Assembly (NCBI RefSeq): GCF_900115595.1 | Contig: NZ_FOXA01000007.1 | Coordinates: 62,001-126,000 of the forward strand | DNA from: Tranquillimonas alkanivorans | GTDB lineage: Bacteria; Pseudomonadota; Alphaproteobacteria; Rhodobacterales; Rhodobacteraceae | Reading direction: 5' to 3' | DNA length: 64,000 bases | Part shown: positions 1 to 7,993 of the stretch, piece by piece | Layout of the letters: each line of letters starts with the position of its first letter | How positions within the stretch are numbered: the first letter of the stretch is position 1 | Position numbers and translations under genes: made by a program | The notes under the pieces: generated by a model | What the model was told of the DNA's origin: nothing | The model's input: only the letters and a program-made list of their open reading frames with translations | The model's database searches: none

Positions 1-290
1 CCGACGCCGAGGCGGACATTCCCGCCGGCGCGTTCACCACGCACTACCGCTGCCAGGCCGCCGCGCGAGACGGCTTTCTCTCCCGCGACCGCGCAGCCCT
101 GTGTTCGGCCGCCTTCCTGCGCGTGAAGCTGCATTTCGTGGCGGACGTCGCTCCGGAACTCTTCTCCACTCTTCCCCCGAAGGCCCGCGCCGCCGCCAGC
201 CGCACGGGCTACCTCGCCTTCAAGGACTGGGAAGCCGACAACCCCGAGGCCGCGCACCGCCTCTCCCAGGGCCCCGCCACCGCTCTCTGA
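1..290 (+). CDS. C-terminal part of an unrecognised protein (5' end outside window)
   Basis: An open frame enters from the left edge (complete codons start at base 3) and stops at the TGA at 288-290, giving the last 95 residues. Codon third positions are strongly G/C, as in neighbouring real genes. I do not recognise a domain. The visible tail is mixed charged and aliphatic, with the stretch AFLRVKLHFVADVAPELF and the end TGYLAFKDWEADNPEAAH, and has no membrane segment. It converges on the YceI gene. The reading frame is well supported by coding bias, but the function is unknown. Confidence 0.6.
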   Translation, partial: DAEADIPAGAFTTHYRCQAAARDGFLSRDRAALCSAAFLRVKLHFVADVAPELFSTLPPKARAAASRTGYLAFKDWEADNPEAAHRLSQGPATAL

Positions 291-303
291 TACCGCCGCA
301 CGG

Positions 304-334
304 AAAAAGGGCCGCCGGATCGCCCCGACGGCCC
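304..334 (-). terminator. Rho-independent terminator after the YceI gene
   Basis: Read on the minus strand, a GGGCCG/CGGCCC stem (309-314 with 329-334, extended by 316-318/325-327) is followed by TTTTT (bases 308-304). It lies 36 bases past the YceI stop and may also serve the converging gene on the plus strand. Confidence 0.65.
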
Positions 335-369
335 CTGAACTCTTACTGCCTGATACCGTTACACGCGGC

Positions 370-960
370 TCAGCTTTCCTGCGCGTCCGCTTGCATCGCC
401 TCGATCGAGATCATCACCTCGACCTCGTCGCTGACATACGGCGCGAAGGCGCCCAGCCCGTAATCCGAACGCACCAGCGTGGTGGTGGCGTCGAACCCGG
501 CCCAGGGCTTGCCCTCCATCGGGTGCTCGCCCGCCTGGTTCAGCTTGGCGTCCAGCACCACTTCCTGCGTCGTGCCGTTCAGCGTCAGATCGCCGGTGAT
601 CAGCGCCGTGTCCTCGCCCGTCACCTCGATGCCGGTCGAGGTGAAGGTCACCATCTCGTCCTCGGCAGCGTCGAAGAAGTCGCCCGACATGAAGTGCTCG
701 AACCGCGCTTCCCAGCCGGTCAGCATCGAGCGGACGGGGAACGCCACCTCGACCGATGAATTGGCCGGGTCTTCCTGGTCGAACTGGATGTCGCCCTCGA
801 AACCCGAGAACATGCCGTAGCTGGTCGAGAAGCCCAGGTGGTTGTAGGTGAACACGATCTGGCTGTGGCTCGGGTCCAGATCGTAGGCCACGGGCTCGGC
901 GATCGCGGCGGTGGACAGGACGGTGCCGGCCAGAAGCGCGGCGGCGAAGGTGGTCTTCAT
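370..960 (-). CDS. YceI-family periplasmic lipid-binding protein
   Basis: A 196-residue protein with a clear Sec signal peptide (MKTTF, hydrophobic core, AIA before EP, about residues 1-22). After it comes the YceI-like lipocalin fold signature: YDLDPSHSQIVFTYNHLGFS near the mature N-terminus, then alternating beta strands and DLTLNGTTQEV in the middle. YceI proteins are periplasmic beta-barrels that bind polyisoprenoid or other lipid ligands; the ligand here cannot be read. The start at 960 is chosen because AGGAGA lies just upstream and the signal peptide begins there; a longer in-frame extension lacks both. It is a single-gene unit with its own terminator. Confidence 0.88.
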   Translation of the reverse strand: MKTTFAAALLAGTVLSTAAIAEPVAYDLDPSHSQIVFTYNHLGFSTSYGMFSGFEGDIQFDQEDPANSSVEVAFPVRSMLTGWEARFEHFMSGDFFDAAEDEMVTFTSTGIEVTGEDTALITGDLTLNGTTQEVVLDAKLNQAGEHPMEGKPWAGFDATTTLVRSDYGLGAFAPYVSDEVEVMISIEAMQADAQES

Positions 961-1205
961 GGGTCGTCTCCTGACGGTGTCTTTCGATGACCCGAAGATG
1001 CCGCGTCGCGGCGCGCGAACAACCGGCGCGGAACAACAGCCCCTGTGCGCCCCCGCGCAGAGCCGTCCGCCCGGTTGCATCGCCGCGCGGTCCGTGTATA
1101 AGGCCGCATCCTTCCGCACGGTATGAAACCGGCGCAGCCTCTCGTGGACGGGCGCGGAAGGGGTTCCCGTCCTTTGAAGTGCGCCCGCAATGATACGGAG
1201 AGCAC

Positions 1206-1559
1206 ATGCCGCTTTACGAGCATGTCATGATCGCGCGTCAGGACCTGTCCAACGCGCAGGCCGAAAGCCTCGTCGAACACTTCTCGACCGTACTCAGCGA
1301 CAACGGCGGCAAGGTCGTCGACAACGAGTACTGGGGCGTCAAGACGATGGCCTACAAGATCAACAAGAACCGCAAGGGCCACTACGCCTTCCTGCGCACC
1401 GACGCCCCGGCGCCGGCCGTCCAGGAGATGGAGCGCCTGATGCGGCTGCACGACGACGTGATGCGCGTGCTGACCATCAAGGTCGACGCGCACGAGGAAG
1501 GCCCCTCGATCCAGATGCAGAAGCGCGACGAACGCGACGGCCGTCGCGACCGCCGCTGA
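1206..1559 (+). CDS. rpsF: 30S ribosomal protein S6
   Basis: A 117-residue S6 protein that binds S18 and the central domain of 16S rRNA in the small subunit. It opens with MPLYEHVMIARQDLS and shows the family's WGVKTMAYKINKNRKGHY core. The C-terminus is a basic-acidic tail (KRDERDGRRDRR). GGAG sits 6 bases before the ATG. It is first in the rpsF-rpsR-rplI operon; S18 begins 18 bases after its stop. The roughly 240 bases between it and the divergent YceI gene should hold the operon promoter, but I cannot point to a convincing -35/-10 pair. Confidence 0.97.
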   Translation: MPLYEHVMIARQDLSNAQAESLVEHFSTVLSDNGGKVVDNEYWGVKTMAYKINKNRKGHYAFLRTDAPAPAVQEMERLMRLHDDVMRVLTIKVDAHEEGPSIQMQKRDERDGRRDRR

Positions 1560-1577
1560 TTTAAAGGAGCACACGTC

Positions 1578-1805
1578 ATGGCCGCAAAACCGTTTTTCCG
1601 CCGCCGCAAGGTCTGCCCGTTCTCGGGCGACAACGCGCCGAAGATCGACTACAAGGACACCAAGCTGCTGCAGCGCTACATCTCCGAGCGCGGCAAGATC
1701 GTGCCTTCGCGCATTACCGCGGTGTCCTCCAAGAAGCAGCGTGAACTGGCCCGCGCGATCAAGCGCGCCCGCTTCCTCGCCCTGCTCCCCTACGCCGTGA
1801 AGTAA
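1578..1805 (+). CDS. rpsR: 30S ribosomal protein S18
   Basis: A 75-residue S18 with the signature [19 protein letters not shown], followed by [20 protein letters not shown] and the basic [18 protein letters not shown] end. It forms a heterodimer with S6 on the 30S platform. AAGGAG precedes the ATG by 9 bases. It is the middle gene of the operon, and rplI starts 10 bases after it. Confidence 0.97.
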   Translation: MAAKPFFRRRKVCPFSGDNAPKIDYKDTKLLQRYISERGKIVPSRITAVSSKKQRELARAIKRARFLALLPYAVK

Positions 1806-1815
1806 GGAGAGAGAC

Positions 1816-2463
1816 ATGCAAGTCATTCTGCTCGAACGCGTGGCGAAGCTGGGCCAGATGGGCGACGTCGTCTCCGTCAAGGAAGGCTACGCGCGCAACT
1901 TCCTGCTGCCGCAGAAGAAGGCCCTGTGGGCCTCCGACGCCAACGTGAAGGCCTTCGAGGCCCAGAAGGCCGACCTCGAGGCGAAGAACGCCGAGACCAA
2001 GAAGGACGCCGAGAAGACCTCGGCCGATCTCGACGGCAAGCAGTTCATCGTGATTCGCTCCGCCTCGGACGGCGGCGCGCTCTACGGCTCGGTCACCACC
2101 CGCGACATCGCGGATTCGGCCAAGGAAGCCGGCTTCGACATCGAGCGTCGCCAGGTGATCCTGACCAACCCGATCAAGGAGCTCGGCCTGCACAAGGTGT
2201 GGGTGAAGCTGCACCCCGAGGTCGAGGCCGAGGTCGAGATCAACGTCGCCCGCTCGCCGGAAGAGGCCGAGCTACAAAAGAGCGGCAAGTCGATCCAGGA
2301 ACTCGCCGCCGAGGAAGAAGCGGCCGCCGAGTTCGAGATCCAGGAGCTCTTCGACGACATCGGCGCCGCCCAGCTCGACGAGCTCGAGACGGACGTCGAG
2401 CAGCGCACCGACGAGCCCGCCGTTCAGGAAAAGGAAGAGCTCGACGAGAAGCTCGACCGCTAA
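1816..2463 (+). CDS. rplI: 50S ribosomal protein L9 with long acidic C-terminal extension
   Basis: L9 binds 23S rRNA through its N-domain. This protein begins [17 protein letters not shown] and contains the classical [16 protein letters not shown] motif, then the long charged central helix and a C-domain up to about residue 150. At 215 residues it exceeds the roughly 150 of E. coli L9; the extra 60 or so are strongly acidic ([27 protein letters not shown]) and probably helical. Extended L9 tails occur in other alphaproteobacteria as far as I recall. It is last in the operon and is followed by a strong terminator. Confidence 0.96.
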   Translation: MQVILLERVAKLGQMGDVVSVKEGYARNFLLPQKKALWASDANVKAFEAQKADLEAKNAETKKDAEKTSADLDGKQFIVIRSASDGGALYGSVTTRDIADSAKEAGFDIERRQVILTNPIKELGLHKVWVKLHPEVEAEVEINVARSPEEAELQKSGKSIQELAAEEEAAAEFEIQELFDDIGAAQLDELETDVEQRTDEPAVQEKEELDEKLDR

Positions 2464-2491
2464 CTGATCCGTCACCGGGTCGGACCCTTCA

Positions 2492-2525
2492 GGGCCGCGC
2501 GACCATCGCGCGGCCCTTTTTCTTT
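2492..2525 (+). terminator. Rho-independent terminator of the rpsF-rpsR-rplI operon
   Basis: A perfect 11-bp stem, GGGCCGCGCGA at 2492-2502 with TCGCGCGGCCC at 2506-2516, has a 3-base loop and is followed by TTTTTCTTT. It lies 28 bases after the rplI stop. Confidence 0.93.
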
Positions 2526-2550
2526 GCCGTGCGGGCAAACAAGGGCCCCC

Positions 2551-2682
2551 TGTCATTCCCGCGCAAGCGGGACCTCCCACCATCAGCGCCACGCTGCCCC
2601 CGCCAGCCTCCGCCCGCGCTCCACCGGATACCCGGACGCGCAGCCCTCGCCCCTACAAATGCCCGCCGCTGCGGGCATGACA
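2551..2682. repeat. Palindromic intergenic element with terminal inverted repeats (REP/BIME- or MITE-like)
   Basis: The 132-bp stretch starts TGTCATTCCCGC and ends GCGGGCATGACA, which match as inverted repeats at 11 of 12 positions. Each end also folds alone (TCCCGC-gcaa-GCGGGA at 2557-2572; GCCCGC-cgct-GCGGGC at 2661-2676). The TCATTCCCGC..GCGGGA terminus resembles palindromic repeats dispersed through many proteobacterial genomes. No coding content is seen. It lies in the 331-base gap between the rplI terminator and the end of the GTA cluster. Confidence 0.6.
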
Positions 2683-2794
2683 GCGACGCGGCACCACCAC
2701 ACCACAAAACCCGCCCGCCCCCCTGGCGGGCGCTGCCACGCCCACCACGGGCGGCCGCTGCCCTCCCGTGGCGCAACACGCTCCACGACACCGA

Positions 2795-3010
2795 CTAATC
2801 CCGCCCCAGCCCCAGCAGCACGAACACCAGCGCTCGCCGGTACTCCCTGCACCGCAGGTCCGGCTCGGCCACCGTCTCGCGCCGCAGCGCCGCCTCCATC
2901 AGGCTGCCCCCCGACGCCCGCGCCTCGGCGCACATCCGCGCCAGCACCCAGGCCCAGCGCCGCCGCGGCACGCCCAGCAGCACCCGTGCCGCGCAGATCA
3001 CGTCGCCCAT
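2795..3010 (-). CDS. Small conserved GTA-adjacent protein (DUF7742-like)
   Basis: A 71-residue protein, MGDVICAARVLLGVP at the start, then an AEARASGGSLMEAALRRE core and a leucine-rich end. It resembles a small family I recall downstream of GTA clusters, with the pattern GDV..AAR.LL..P....GSLM.AA, so the DUF7742 label is tentative. It starts 11 bases after the DUF2793 gene stop and is the last gene of the minus-strand GTA run. Function unknown. The coding call rests on position and family resemblance. Confidence 0.6.
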   Translation of the reverse strand: MGDVICAARVLLGVPRRRWAWVLARMCAEARASGGSLMEAALRRETVAEPDLRCREYRRALVFVLLGLGRD

Positions 3011-3021
3011 GCGCGCCGGCC

Positions 3022-3738
3022 TCACACCCGCGGCACCCCGATCTGAGCGTAGTGCACCGCCAGCCGCACCCGCCCGCCGGTGAAGTCGCCGCCCTCCGCC
3101 TTCAGCAGCAAATCCGTCGCGCCGTAATACGTGGTCGGGGCACCCAGTTCTCCCTTCACCCACGCGCCCACGCCTGTCCCGATCCCCGACCCGAACCGGT
3201 CCGCCGAGCCCGCGTCGTTCCCCAGGGACCACGCCGAGGCCCCCCCGATCGCCTCCGTCACCACGCCGCTCACGCCGAAGACGATGGCCCGCGCCGGGAT
3301 CGCCCCCGCCACGACCGAGGTCGCCCCCGCGCTCACCGCGTGCTCCACCTCGATCGAGCGGAACGCCAGCGCCGCCCCGTTCTCCGAAACCGACAACGCC
3401 CCCGCGACCCACGAGACCCCGTCATGCACCGCCGCCACGCCCTCGTCCTCGATCCAGGCCCGCCACCCGGCGCGCGGAGCAACGAACGTCCATCCGCCGT
3501 TAACGAACAGCGCCACCGCGCCGTCCTGCCCGTCCCACGCATTCACCGCACCCACAGGGACGGCATACGCCTCCCCCTCCTCGGGCGCGTTCGGCGGCAC
3601 CATCACCCCGCGCGAGGCCAGCACCAGCTGGCACAGCCCGTCGAGCCGCGTCAGAGCCTCGTTCACCGTCACGTGCTTCTGCGCCTGCGCTGGCTGCACC
3701 AGCGGCAGTCCCAGCTTCGCCGTCTCATCCATCGACAT
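3022..3738 (-). CDS. DUF2793 protein, GTA-associated (putative fibre or attachment protein)
   Basis: A 238-residue protein starting MSMDETAKLGLPLVQPAQAQKH, the hallmark N-terminus of DUF2793 proteins, which include the phrase QAQKHVTVNEAL. The C-terminal part is beta-rich and Gly/Val-rich (GGRVRLAVHYAQIGVP end). The start at 3738 has AGGAGGAG a few bases upstream. It overlaps the end of the gp15 gene by 14 bases and so is translated as part of the GTA operon. Family members sit at the 3' end of GTA clusters and some phage tail regions. A role in the particle tip or receptor recognition is inference. Confidence 0.82.
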   Translation of the reverse strand: MSMDETAKLGLPLVQPAQAQKHVTVNEALTRLDGLCQLVLASRGVMVPPNAPEEGEAYAVPVGAVNAWDGQDGAVALFVNGGWTFVAPRAGWRAWIEDEGVAAVHDGVSWVAGALSVSENGAALAFRSIEVEHAVSAGATSVVAGAIPARAIVFGVSGVVTEAIGGASAWSLGNDAGSADRFGSGIGTGVGAWVKGELGAPTTYYGATDLLLKAEGGDFTGGRVRLAVHYAQIGVPRV

Positions 3739-6700
3739 TGCTCCTCCTGAAAAGCCCCGGCCCGAAACGGTCCGAAATCTGCGCCACCTCCACCGCAAAG
3801 GGCGGCGCCACCGGGTCCTCCCAGACCCACTCCGGGGCGCTCACCCGCGCCTCGGCCACCACCGCGCCGTCCTTGACGACCCGCACCAGGTACGCCTCGA
3901 CCGCCTCGCCCAGCGGCACGTCCGCCGGTCCCCAGCCATCGCCCTCGATCCGCGTCCGCCGCACCCACGCGACCTTCAGCGCGCCGCCCGACCACGCCGC
4001 CCGCACATGCACCGGGGCGTAGGGCCGCAGTCCCACGCCCTCGAACGCTCGCACCTCGTGGCGATAGACCGGATCGTCATAGCTCCGCCCCGCCGGCCCG
4101 ATCCGGTAATGCCGCGCCAGCCCCCGCTGCGCGGGCATGAGCTCCAGCTGCTTCAACCGCCCGTCCAGCAGCACCACCCGCGACCCCGCCGGCCAGGCCT
4201 CGGGCACCAGCGCATCCGTCCCCGCCTGTCCCCGCAGCCGCAGGCTCAGATCGTAGGTGCGCGGCGCGACCAGTTCGGCCCGCGCGAACTGGAACACCTC
4301 CCAGTCGTCGTCCGTGCCCGACCCGATCGCCATCCCGTTCGCACCGGCCAGCACCTGCGCCTGCGACGCTGCGCCCAGCGCCCCGGCCACCAGCCGCACG
4401 CGCAACGCCGCGCCCCGGTCCCACACGCCGGGCACGGCGCGCATCAGCGGCGTCTCGGTCACCCCCACGACCGCCGCACCGGGCAGCAGCACATCCAGCG
4501 CGTACCCCTCGTCCTGAGCCGACTCGTAGATGGCCACCGATCCCGGCCAGGGCCGCGCCGCCGCCGCGACGTGCGGCGCATGGGGCACCTCGTCCCCCGT
4601 CAGAAGCGGCAGGTCCAGGAACACCGGCAGCACCGGCACCGGCGCGACGAAGGGCTCGACCCGCACCGCCTCCTCGACGGCGTCCGACGGCCGGAACAGC
4701 CCCGGCTCCGTCCGCACCGCCTCGACCAGTTGCACCCCTGCCTGCTCGACCCGATCGATGCGCCAGGACTGCCCCTTCAGCTCGACGACATCCCCCGCGC
4801 CCACGCCCAGCGCCGAGGGCGGCACCGCGAAGCGCGCCCCGTCCCGCGCCACCCGCGCCTCGGCCAGCCAGCGCTCGGCGATGCCCTTGGCCTCGGCCCC
4901 GGTCAGCACCATCGGCAGCTCCGTCTGCCCCACCGGCAGCACGTCCTCGCCCGGGAACACCGCCTCGGCCACCCGCGCCGCGAAGCCGTCGTGCTCTCCG
5001 ACATAGGCCACGCGCACACGCCCCGCCGTCTCGGCCTCGGGGGCGCGCAGCAACTCCATGTCGCCCTCCAACTCCCCGCTCACCGCCAGCCGCTCCGGAT
5101 CGAGGGCCCCCGCGGCCCGTCCATCTCGCGAGCGGAAGGAGAGCACCCCCTCCCGCTCGAGCGCGTCGAAGCCATGCGCCAGCATCAGCGGCTGCACCTC
5201 CGCCCGCGCGTCCTGCACCTGATCCACCGCATAGCCCCGCACGACGCCGAACAGCGCCGGGGTCTCGCACGGCACGCCGCACACCTCCCGCACCACGCTG
5301 TCGAGCCCCCGGTGCGTCGCGCGCCCCGTGATCCAGTGTCCCCGCGCCCAGTTTTCTCCGTCCGCCCAGAGATCGAGGTTGCCCGGAAAGAACGGATGGG
5401 GCCGCGCGTCCCAGGCCCAGACATGCGCCCGCGACATCTCGACCATCGGTCCGCCATAGATCTCGGACACCGGGTTGTTCGCCGGATCGCTCCAGTACCC
5501 CAGCACCGCGCGCAGGTACTGCATCTGCATCAGATCGTCCCGCCGCCCGGTCGAATACCGCGGCAGCCCCGTCTCGGACGACTTCGGGTCCAGGAACTTG
5601 TTCGGCTGGTTCGTCCCCTTGTCCACCGCCGGGCAGCCGAACTCGGTGAACCACACCGGCTTCGAGCCCGGTATCCAGGCCGTCGGCGTTTGCGACCTCA
5701 CCCCCCCAATCCGCTCGTGATGCGGCCGCGACCACCACGACCGGATGTCCTTGTATCGGAACACCCACGGCTCCCCGTGCGCCCCGTCCGTGATCGGCGC
5801 GCGCCGCTGGACCTCCCGCGCCTCGGGAGAGGGATAGTACCAGTCGTACCCCTCTCCGCCCGCCACGTTGGCTTTCAGGTAGCCGAGGTCATACACCGCC
5901 CCCCACGACGCATCCGCATGATCGTCCCCGTCACGCCAGTCCGACAGCGGCATGTAGTTGTCGATCCCCACGAAATCGACGGCCTCGTCCGCCCAAAGCG
6001 GGTCCAGGTGGAAGTACACATCCCCCGACCCGTCCTGCGGCCGGTACCCGAAATACTCCGACCAGTCGGCGGCATATCCCACCTTCGCCCCCGGCAGGAT
6101 CGCCTTCACCTCCGCCGCCAGCCGCCGCAGTTCCTCCACCGCCGGAAACGAGCGCCCAGCGCCGCGCACCTGCGTCAGGCTCCGCATCTCCGATCCCACG
6201 CAGAACGCGTCCACGCCCCCGGCGGCGGCGCACAGATGCGCGTAGTGCAGGATGAACCGCCGATAGGACAGTTCGGTGCCGGCGAAGCTCACCCCATCCT
6301 CGTCGGCCGAGAACTCCCCGGGCACAGCCGTCCCGAAGAACGCCGCCACCTCGCCCTCCGCGGCCGCCGTCCCGTCCGGCGAGCCCTCCCGCCCCGGCGC
6401 GACCGAGCACGTGATCCGCCCCCGCCACGGCAACGCCGGCTGCTCCTCGCCCCCCCACGGGTCCGCCAGCCCGTTGCCGCCCATCTGCTCCATCAGCAGG
6501 AACGGATAGAACGTCACCGCCTGCCCGGCGTCGCGCAGCGCCGCGATCGCCTCCATCACCGACCGGTCGCACGGCGTCCCGCCATAGACGACGCGCCCGT
6601 CCTCCACCGGCACCACACCCGCCTCGGCGCGCCCGATCCCCGAAACCGTCCACGGCATCGACCCGTCCGGCGCACCCCGCTCCACCTTCGGCTGCACGCG

Positions 6701-7567
6701 GCACGCCCCGCAGCGCAGATCGTCCCCGAACCACGACACGACCAGCGACACCGCTCCGCAGGCCGGCAACTCACCGCACAAGGCCTCCACCGAGGCCGCG
6801 AAGTCGGTCCCGCCCAGCGGCGTGTTCACGTTCACCGCCCGCGTGACGCCCGCTTCTTCCTCGACATAGACCGGGGTCGTGGCCAGCGCGTACTCCCCCG
6901 TTCCCGGCATCATCGCCACGCCCTGCACCGCACCGGCCACGTCCGCGTCCGTCCGCGACACCTCGAACGACAGCTGCGGCACCCGGTTGCCGAAGCGCGA
7001 CAGGTCCAGGTCCTCGATCACGACATAGGCGATCCCGCGATACGCAGGCGCCATCCCCGCGCCCTCCACCGCCTCGATCTTCGGATCGGGCAGCTGGTCC
7101 TCAGACCCCGGATAGACCCGCAGCGTCAGCGCCTCGCGCTCGATCTCCTGCCCGTCCGCCCAGATGCGGCCCACGCGCCCGATCTCGCCCTCGCACAGCG
7201 CCACCGCCAGCGACACGGTATAGGAATGCTCCCGCACCGTCGGCGCACTCGGCGCCCCTTTGCCCGATCCGCCCGTGCTCTCCACGTGCTCCAGGAACCG
7301 CGTCGCCCAGATCACCTGCCCGGCCAGCCGCATCCGGCCATGCAGCCGCGGCACCGCCGCCCCTTCTCCGGCCCCCGTCAGCCGGAAGCGGTCCACCTTC
7401 CCGGTCTCCACCACACGGCTGCCCGCGCCCATCAGCGACTGGTCCACCACGCGCCCCAGCGTCGCCCCCGCCGCGCGCCCGATCACGACCGAGGACAGCC
7501 CCAGCACCGACCCGCCCACCGACGCGCCCAGCGCCGCGCCGGCGGCGGAAAGAACGATCGTCGCCAT
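3725..7567 (-). CDS. GTA gp15: baseplate multidomain protein with TIM-barrel-like domain
   Basis: A 1280-residue baseplate protein, equivalent to Rcc01698 of the Rhodobacter capsulatus GTA. The first 40 residues are a hydrophobic Gly/Ala-rich stretch typical of tail-tip proteins (AAGAALGASVGGSVLG). Residues of about 380-720 hold the glycoside-hydrolase-like TIM-barrel domain (AAGGVDAFCVGSEMRSL, KVGYAADWSEYFGY, DFVGIDNYMPLSDW). The last 500 residues are beta-rich tail domains. In the R. capsulatus particle this protein forms the tail tip and is thought to contact the cell envelope. The ATG directly follows the gp14 TGA, with GGAGGAG upstream, so translation is coupled. Confidence 0.93.
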   Translation of the reverse strand: MATIVLSAAGAALGASVGGSVLGLSSVVIGRAAGATLGRVVDQSLMGAGSRVVETGKVDRFRLTGAGEGAAVPRLHGRMRLAGQVIWATRFLEHVESTGGSGKGAPSAPTVREHSYTVSLAVALCEGEIGRVGRIWADGQEIEREALTLRVYPGSEDQLPDPKIEAVEGAGMAPAYRGIAYVVIEDLDLSRFGNRVPQLSFEVSRTDADVAGAVQGVAMMPGTGEYALATTPVYVEEEAGVTRAVNVNTPLGGTDFAASVEALCGELPACGAVSLVVSWFGDDLRCGACRVQPKVERGAPDGSMPWTVSGIGRAEAGVVPVEDGRVVYGGTPCDRSVMEAIAALRDAGQAVTFYPFLLMEQMGGNGLADPWGGEEQPALPWRGRITCSVAPGREGSPDGTAAAEGEVAAFFGTAVPGEFSADEDGVSFAGTELSYRRFILHYAHLCAAAGGVDAFCVGSEMRSLTQVRGAGRSFPAVEELRRLAAEVKAILPGAKVGYAADWSEYFGYRPQDGSGDVYFHLDPLWADEAVDFVGIDNYMPLSDWRDGDDHADASWGAVYDLGYLKANVAGGEGYDWYYPSPEAREVQRRAPITDGAHGEPWVFRYKDIRSWWSRPHHERIGGVRSQTPTAWIPGSKPVWFTEFGCPAVDKGTNQPNKFLDPKSSETGLPRYSTGRRDDLMQMQYLRAVLGYWSDPANNPVSEIYGGPMVEMSRAHVWAWDARPHPFFPGNLDLWADGENWARGHWITGRATHRGLDSVVREVCGVPCETPALFGVVRGYAVDQVQDARAEVQPLMLAHGFDALEREGVLSFRSRDGRAAGALDPERLAVSGELEGDMELLRAPEAETAGRVRVAYVGEHDGFAARVAEAVFPGEDVLPVGQTELPMVLTGAEAKGIAERWLAEARVARDGARFAVPPSALGVGAGDVVELKGQSWRIDRVEQAGVQLVEAVRTEPGLFRPSDAVEEAVRVEPFVAPVPVLPVFLDLPLLTGDEVPHAPHVAAAARPWPGSVAIYESAQDEGYALDVLLPGAAVVGVTETPLMRAVPGVWDRGAALRVRLVAGALGAASQAQVLAGANGMAIGSGTDDDWEVFQFARAELVAPRTYDLSLRLRGQAGTDALVPEAWPAGSRVVLLDGRLKQLELMPAQRGLARHYRIGPAGRSYDDPVYRHEVRAFEGVGLRPYAPVHVRAAWSGGALKVAWVRRTRIEGDGWGPADVPLGEAVEAYLVRVVKDGAVVAEARVSAPEWVWEDPVAPPFAVEVAQISDRFGPGLFRRSNVDG

Positions 7568-7993
7568 TCAGCTCTCCTCCCCAGGAAATCGAAACCGAGC
7601 CACCACGCGCCGCCGCCACGGCGCCGAAAGCGGACTCTCCACCACCCCATGCCCCGCATACGCGTGGATGAACGACGCCGCGCCCGAGGCCAGCCCCAGA
7701 TGCTTCGCCACCGCCCCGTGGCGCATCCGGAACAGCAGCACGTCGCCCGCGCGCACCGGCCCCACCGGCACCTCCCGCAGATGCGCCGCCGCCGCCCGCC
7801 AGAGCCGCTCCTCGCGCTGCGGCTCCGACCAGTCCGGCGTATAGGCGGGCACCGCCTCCGGCTCGCCCCCGCACACCTCGCGCCACACGCCCCGGATCAG
7901 GCCCAGGCAATCCGCTCCCGCCCCCTTCACCGACGCCTGGTGCACATAAGGCGTCCCGATCCACCCCCGCGCCGCATCGACCACCCGGCTCAC
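7568..7993 (-). CDS. GTA gp14: NlpC/P60-type cell-wall peptidase
   Basis: A 141-residue NlpC/P60 peptidase expected to cut peptidoglycan during DNA delivery. The catalytic cysteine is in GAGADCLGLIRGVW (about residue 29), and candidate catalytic histidines are in AVAKHLGL and SFIHAYAGHGV in the second half. GIPTY-like WIGTPYVHQ near the N-terminus is typical of the phage subfamily. The start is a GTG at 7993 overlapping the gp13 stop in a GTGA pair; no ATG fits as well. It is embedded in the tail-tip gene block gp12-gp15. Confidence 0.92.
   Translation of the reverse strand: MSRVVDAARGWIGTPYVHQASVKGAGADCLGLIRGVWREVCGGEPEAVPAYTPDWSEPQREERLWRAAAAHLREVPVGPVRAGDVLLFRMRHGAVAKHLGLASGAASFIHAYAGHGVVESPLSAPWRRRVVARFRFPGEES

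Larger units (their letters stand above)
2464..2794. other. Intergenic region between the ribosomal operon and the GTA cluster
   Basis: A convergent 331-base gap. It holds the rplI terminator, the 132-bp palindromic element (2551-2682) and, at 2708-2737, a GC-rich stretch beginning AACCCGCCCG that partly resembles repeats near 15.5 and 37 kb. The short frames crossing it are low-complexity Pro/Arg/Ala readings and do not look coding. Confidence 0.6.

Noticed and set aside
2708-2737. Fourth full copy of the AACCCGCCCG repeat
   Set aside because: The first ten bases agree, but the following half diverges (GGGCGCTGCC versus GGGCAGCGCC), so it is kept only as a partial relative.
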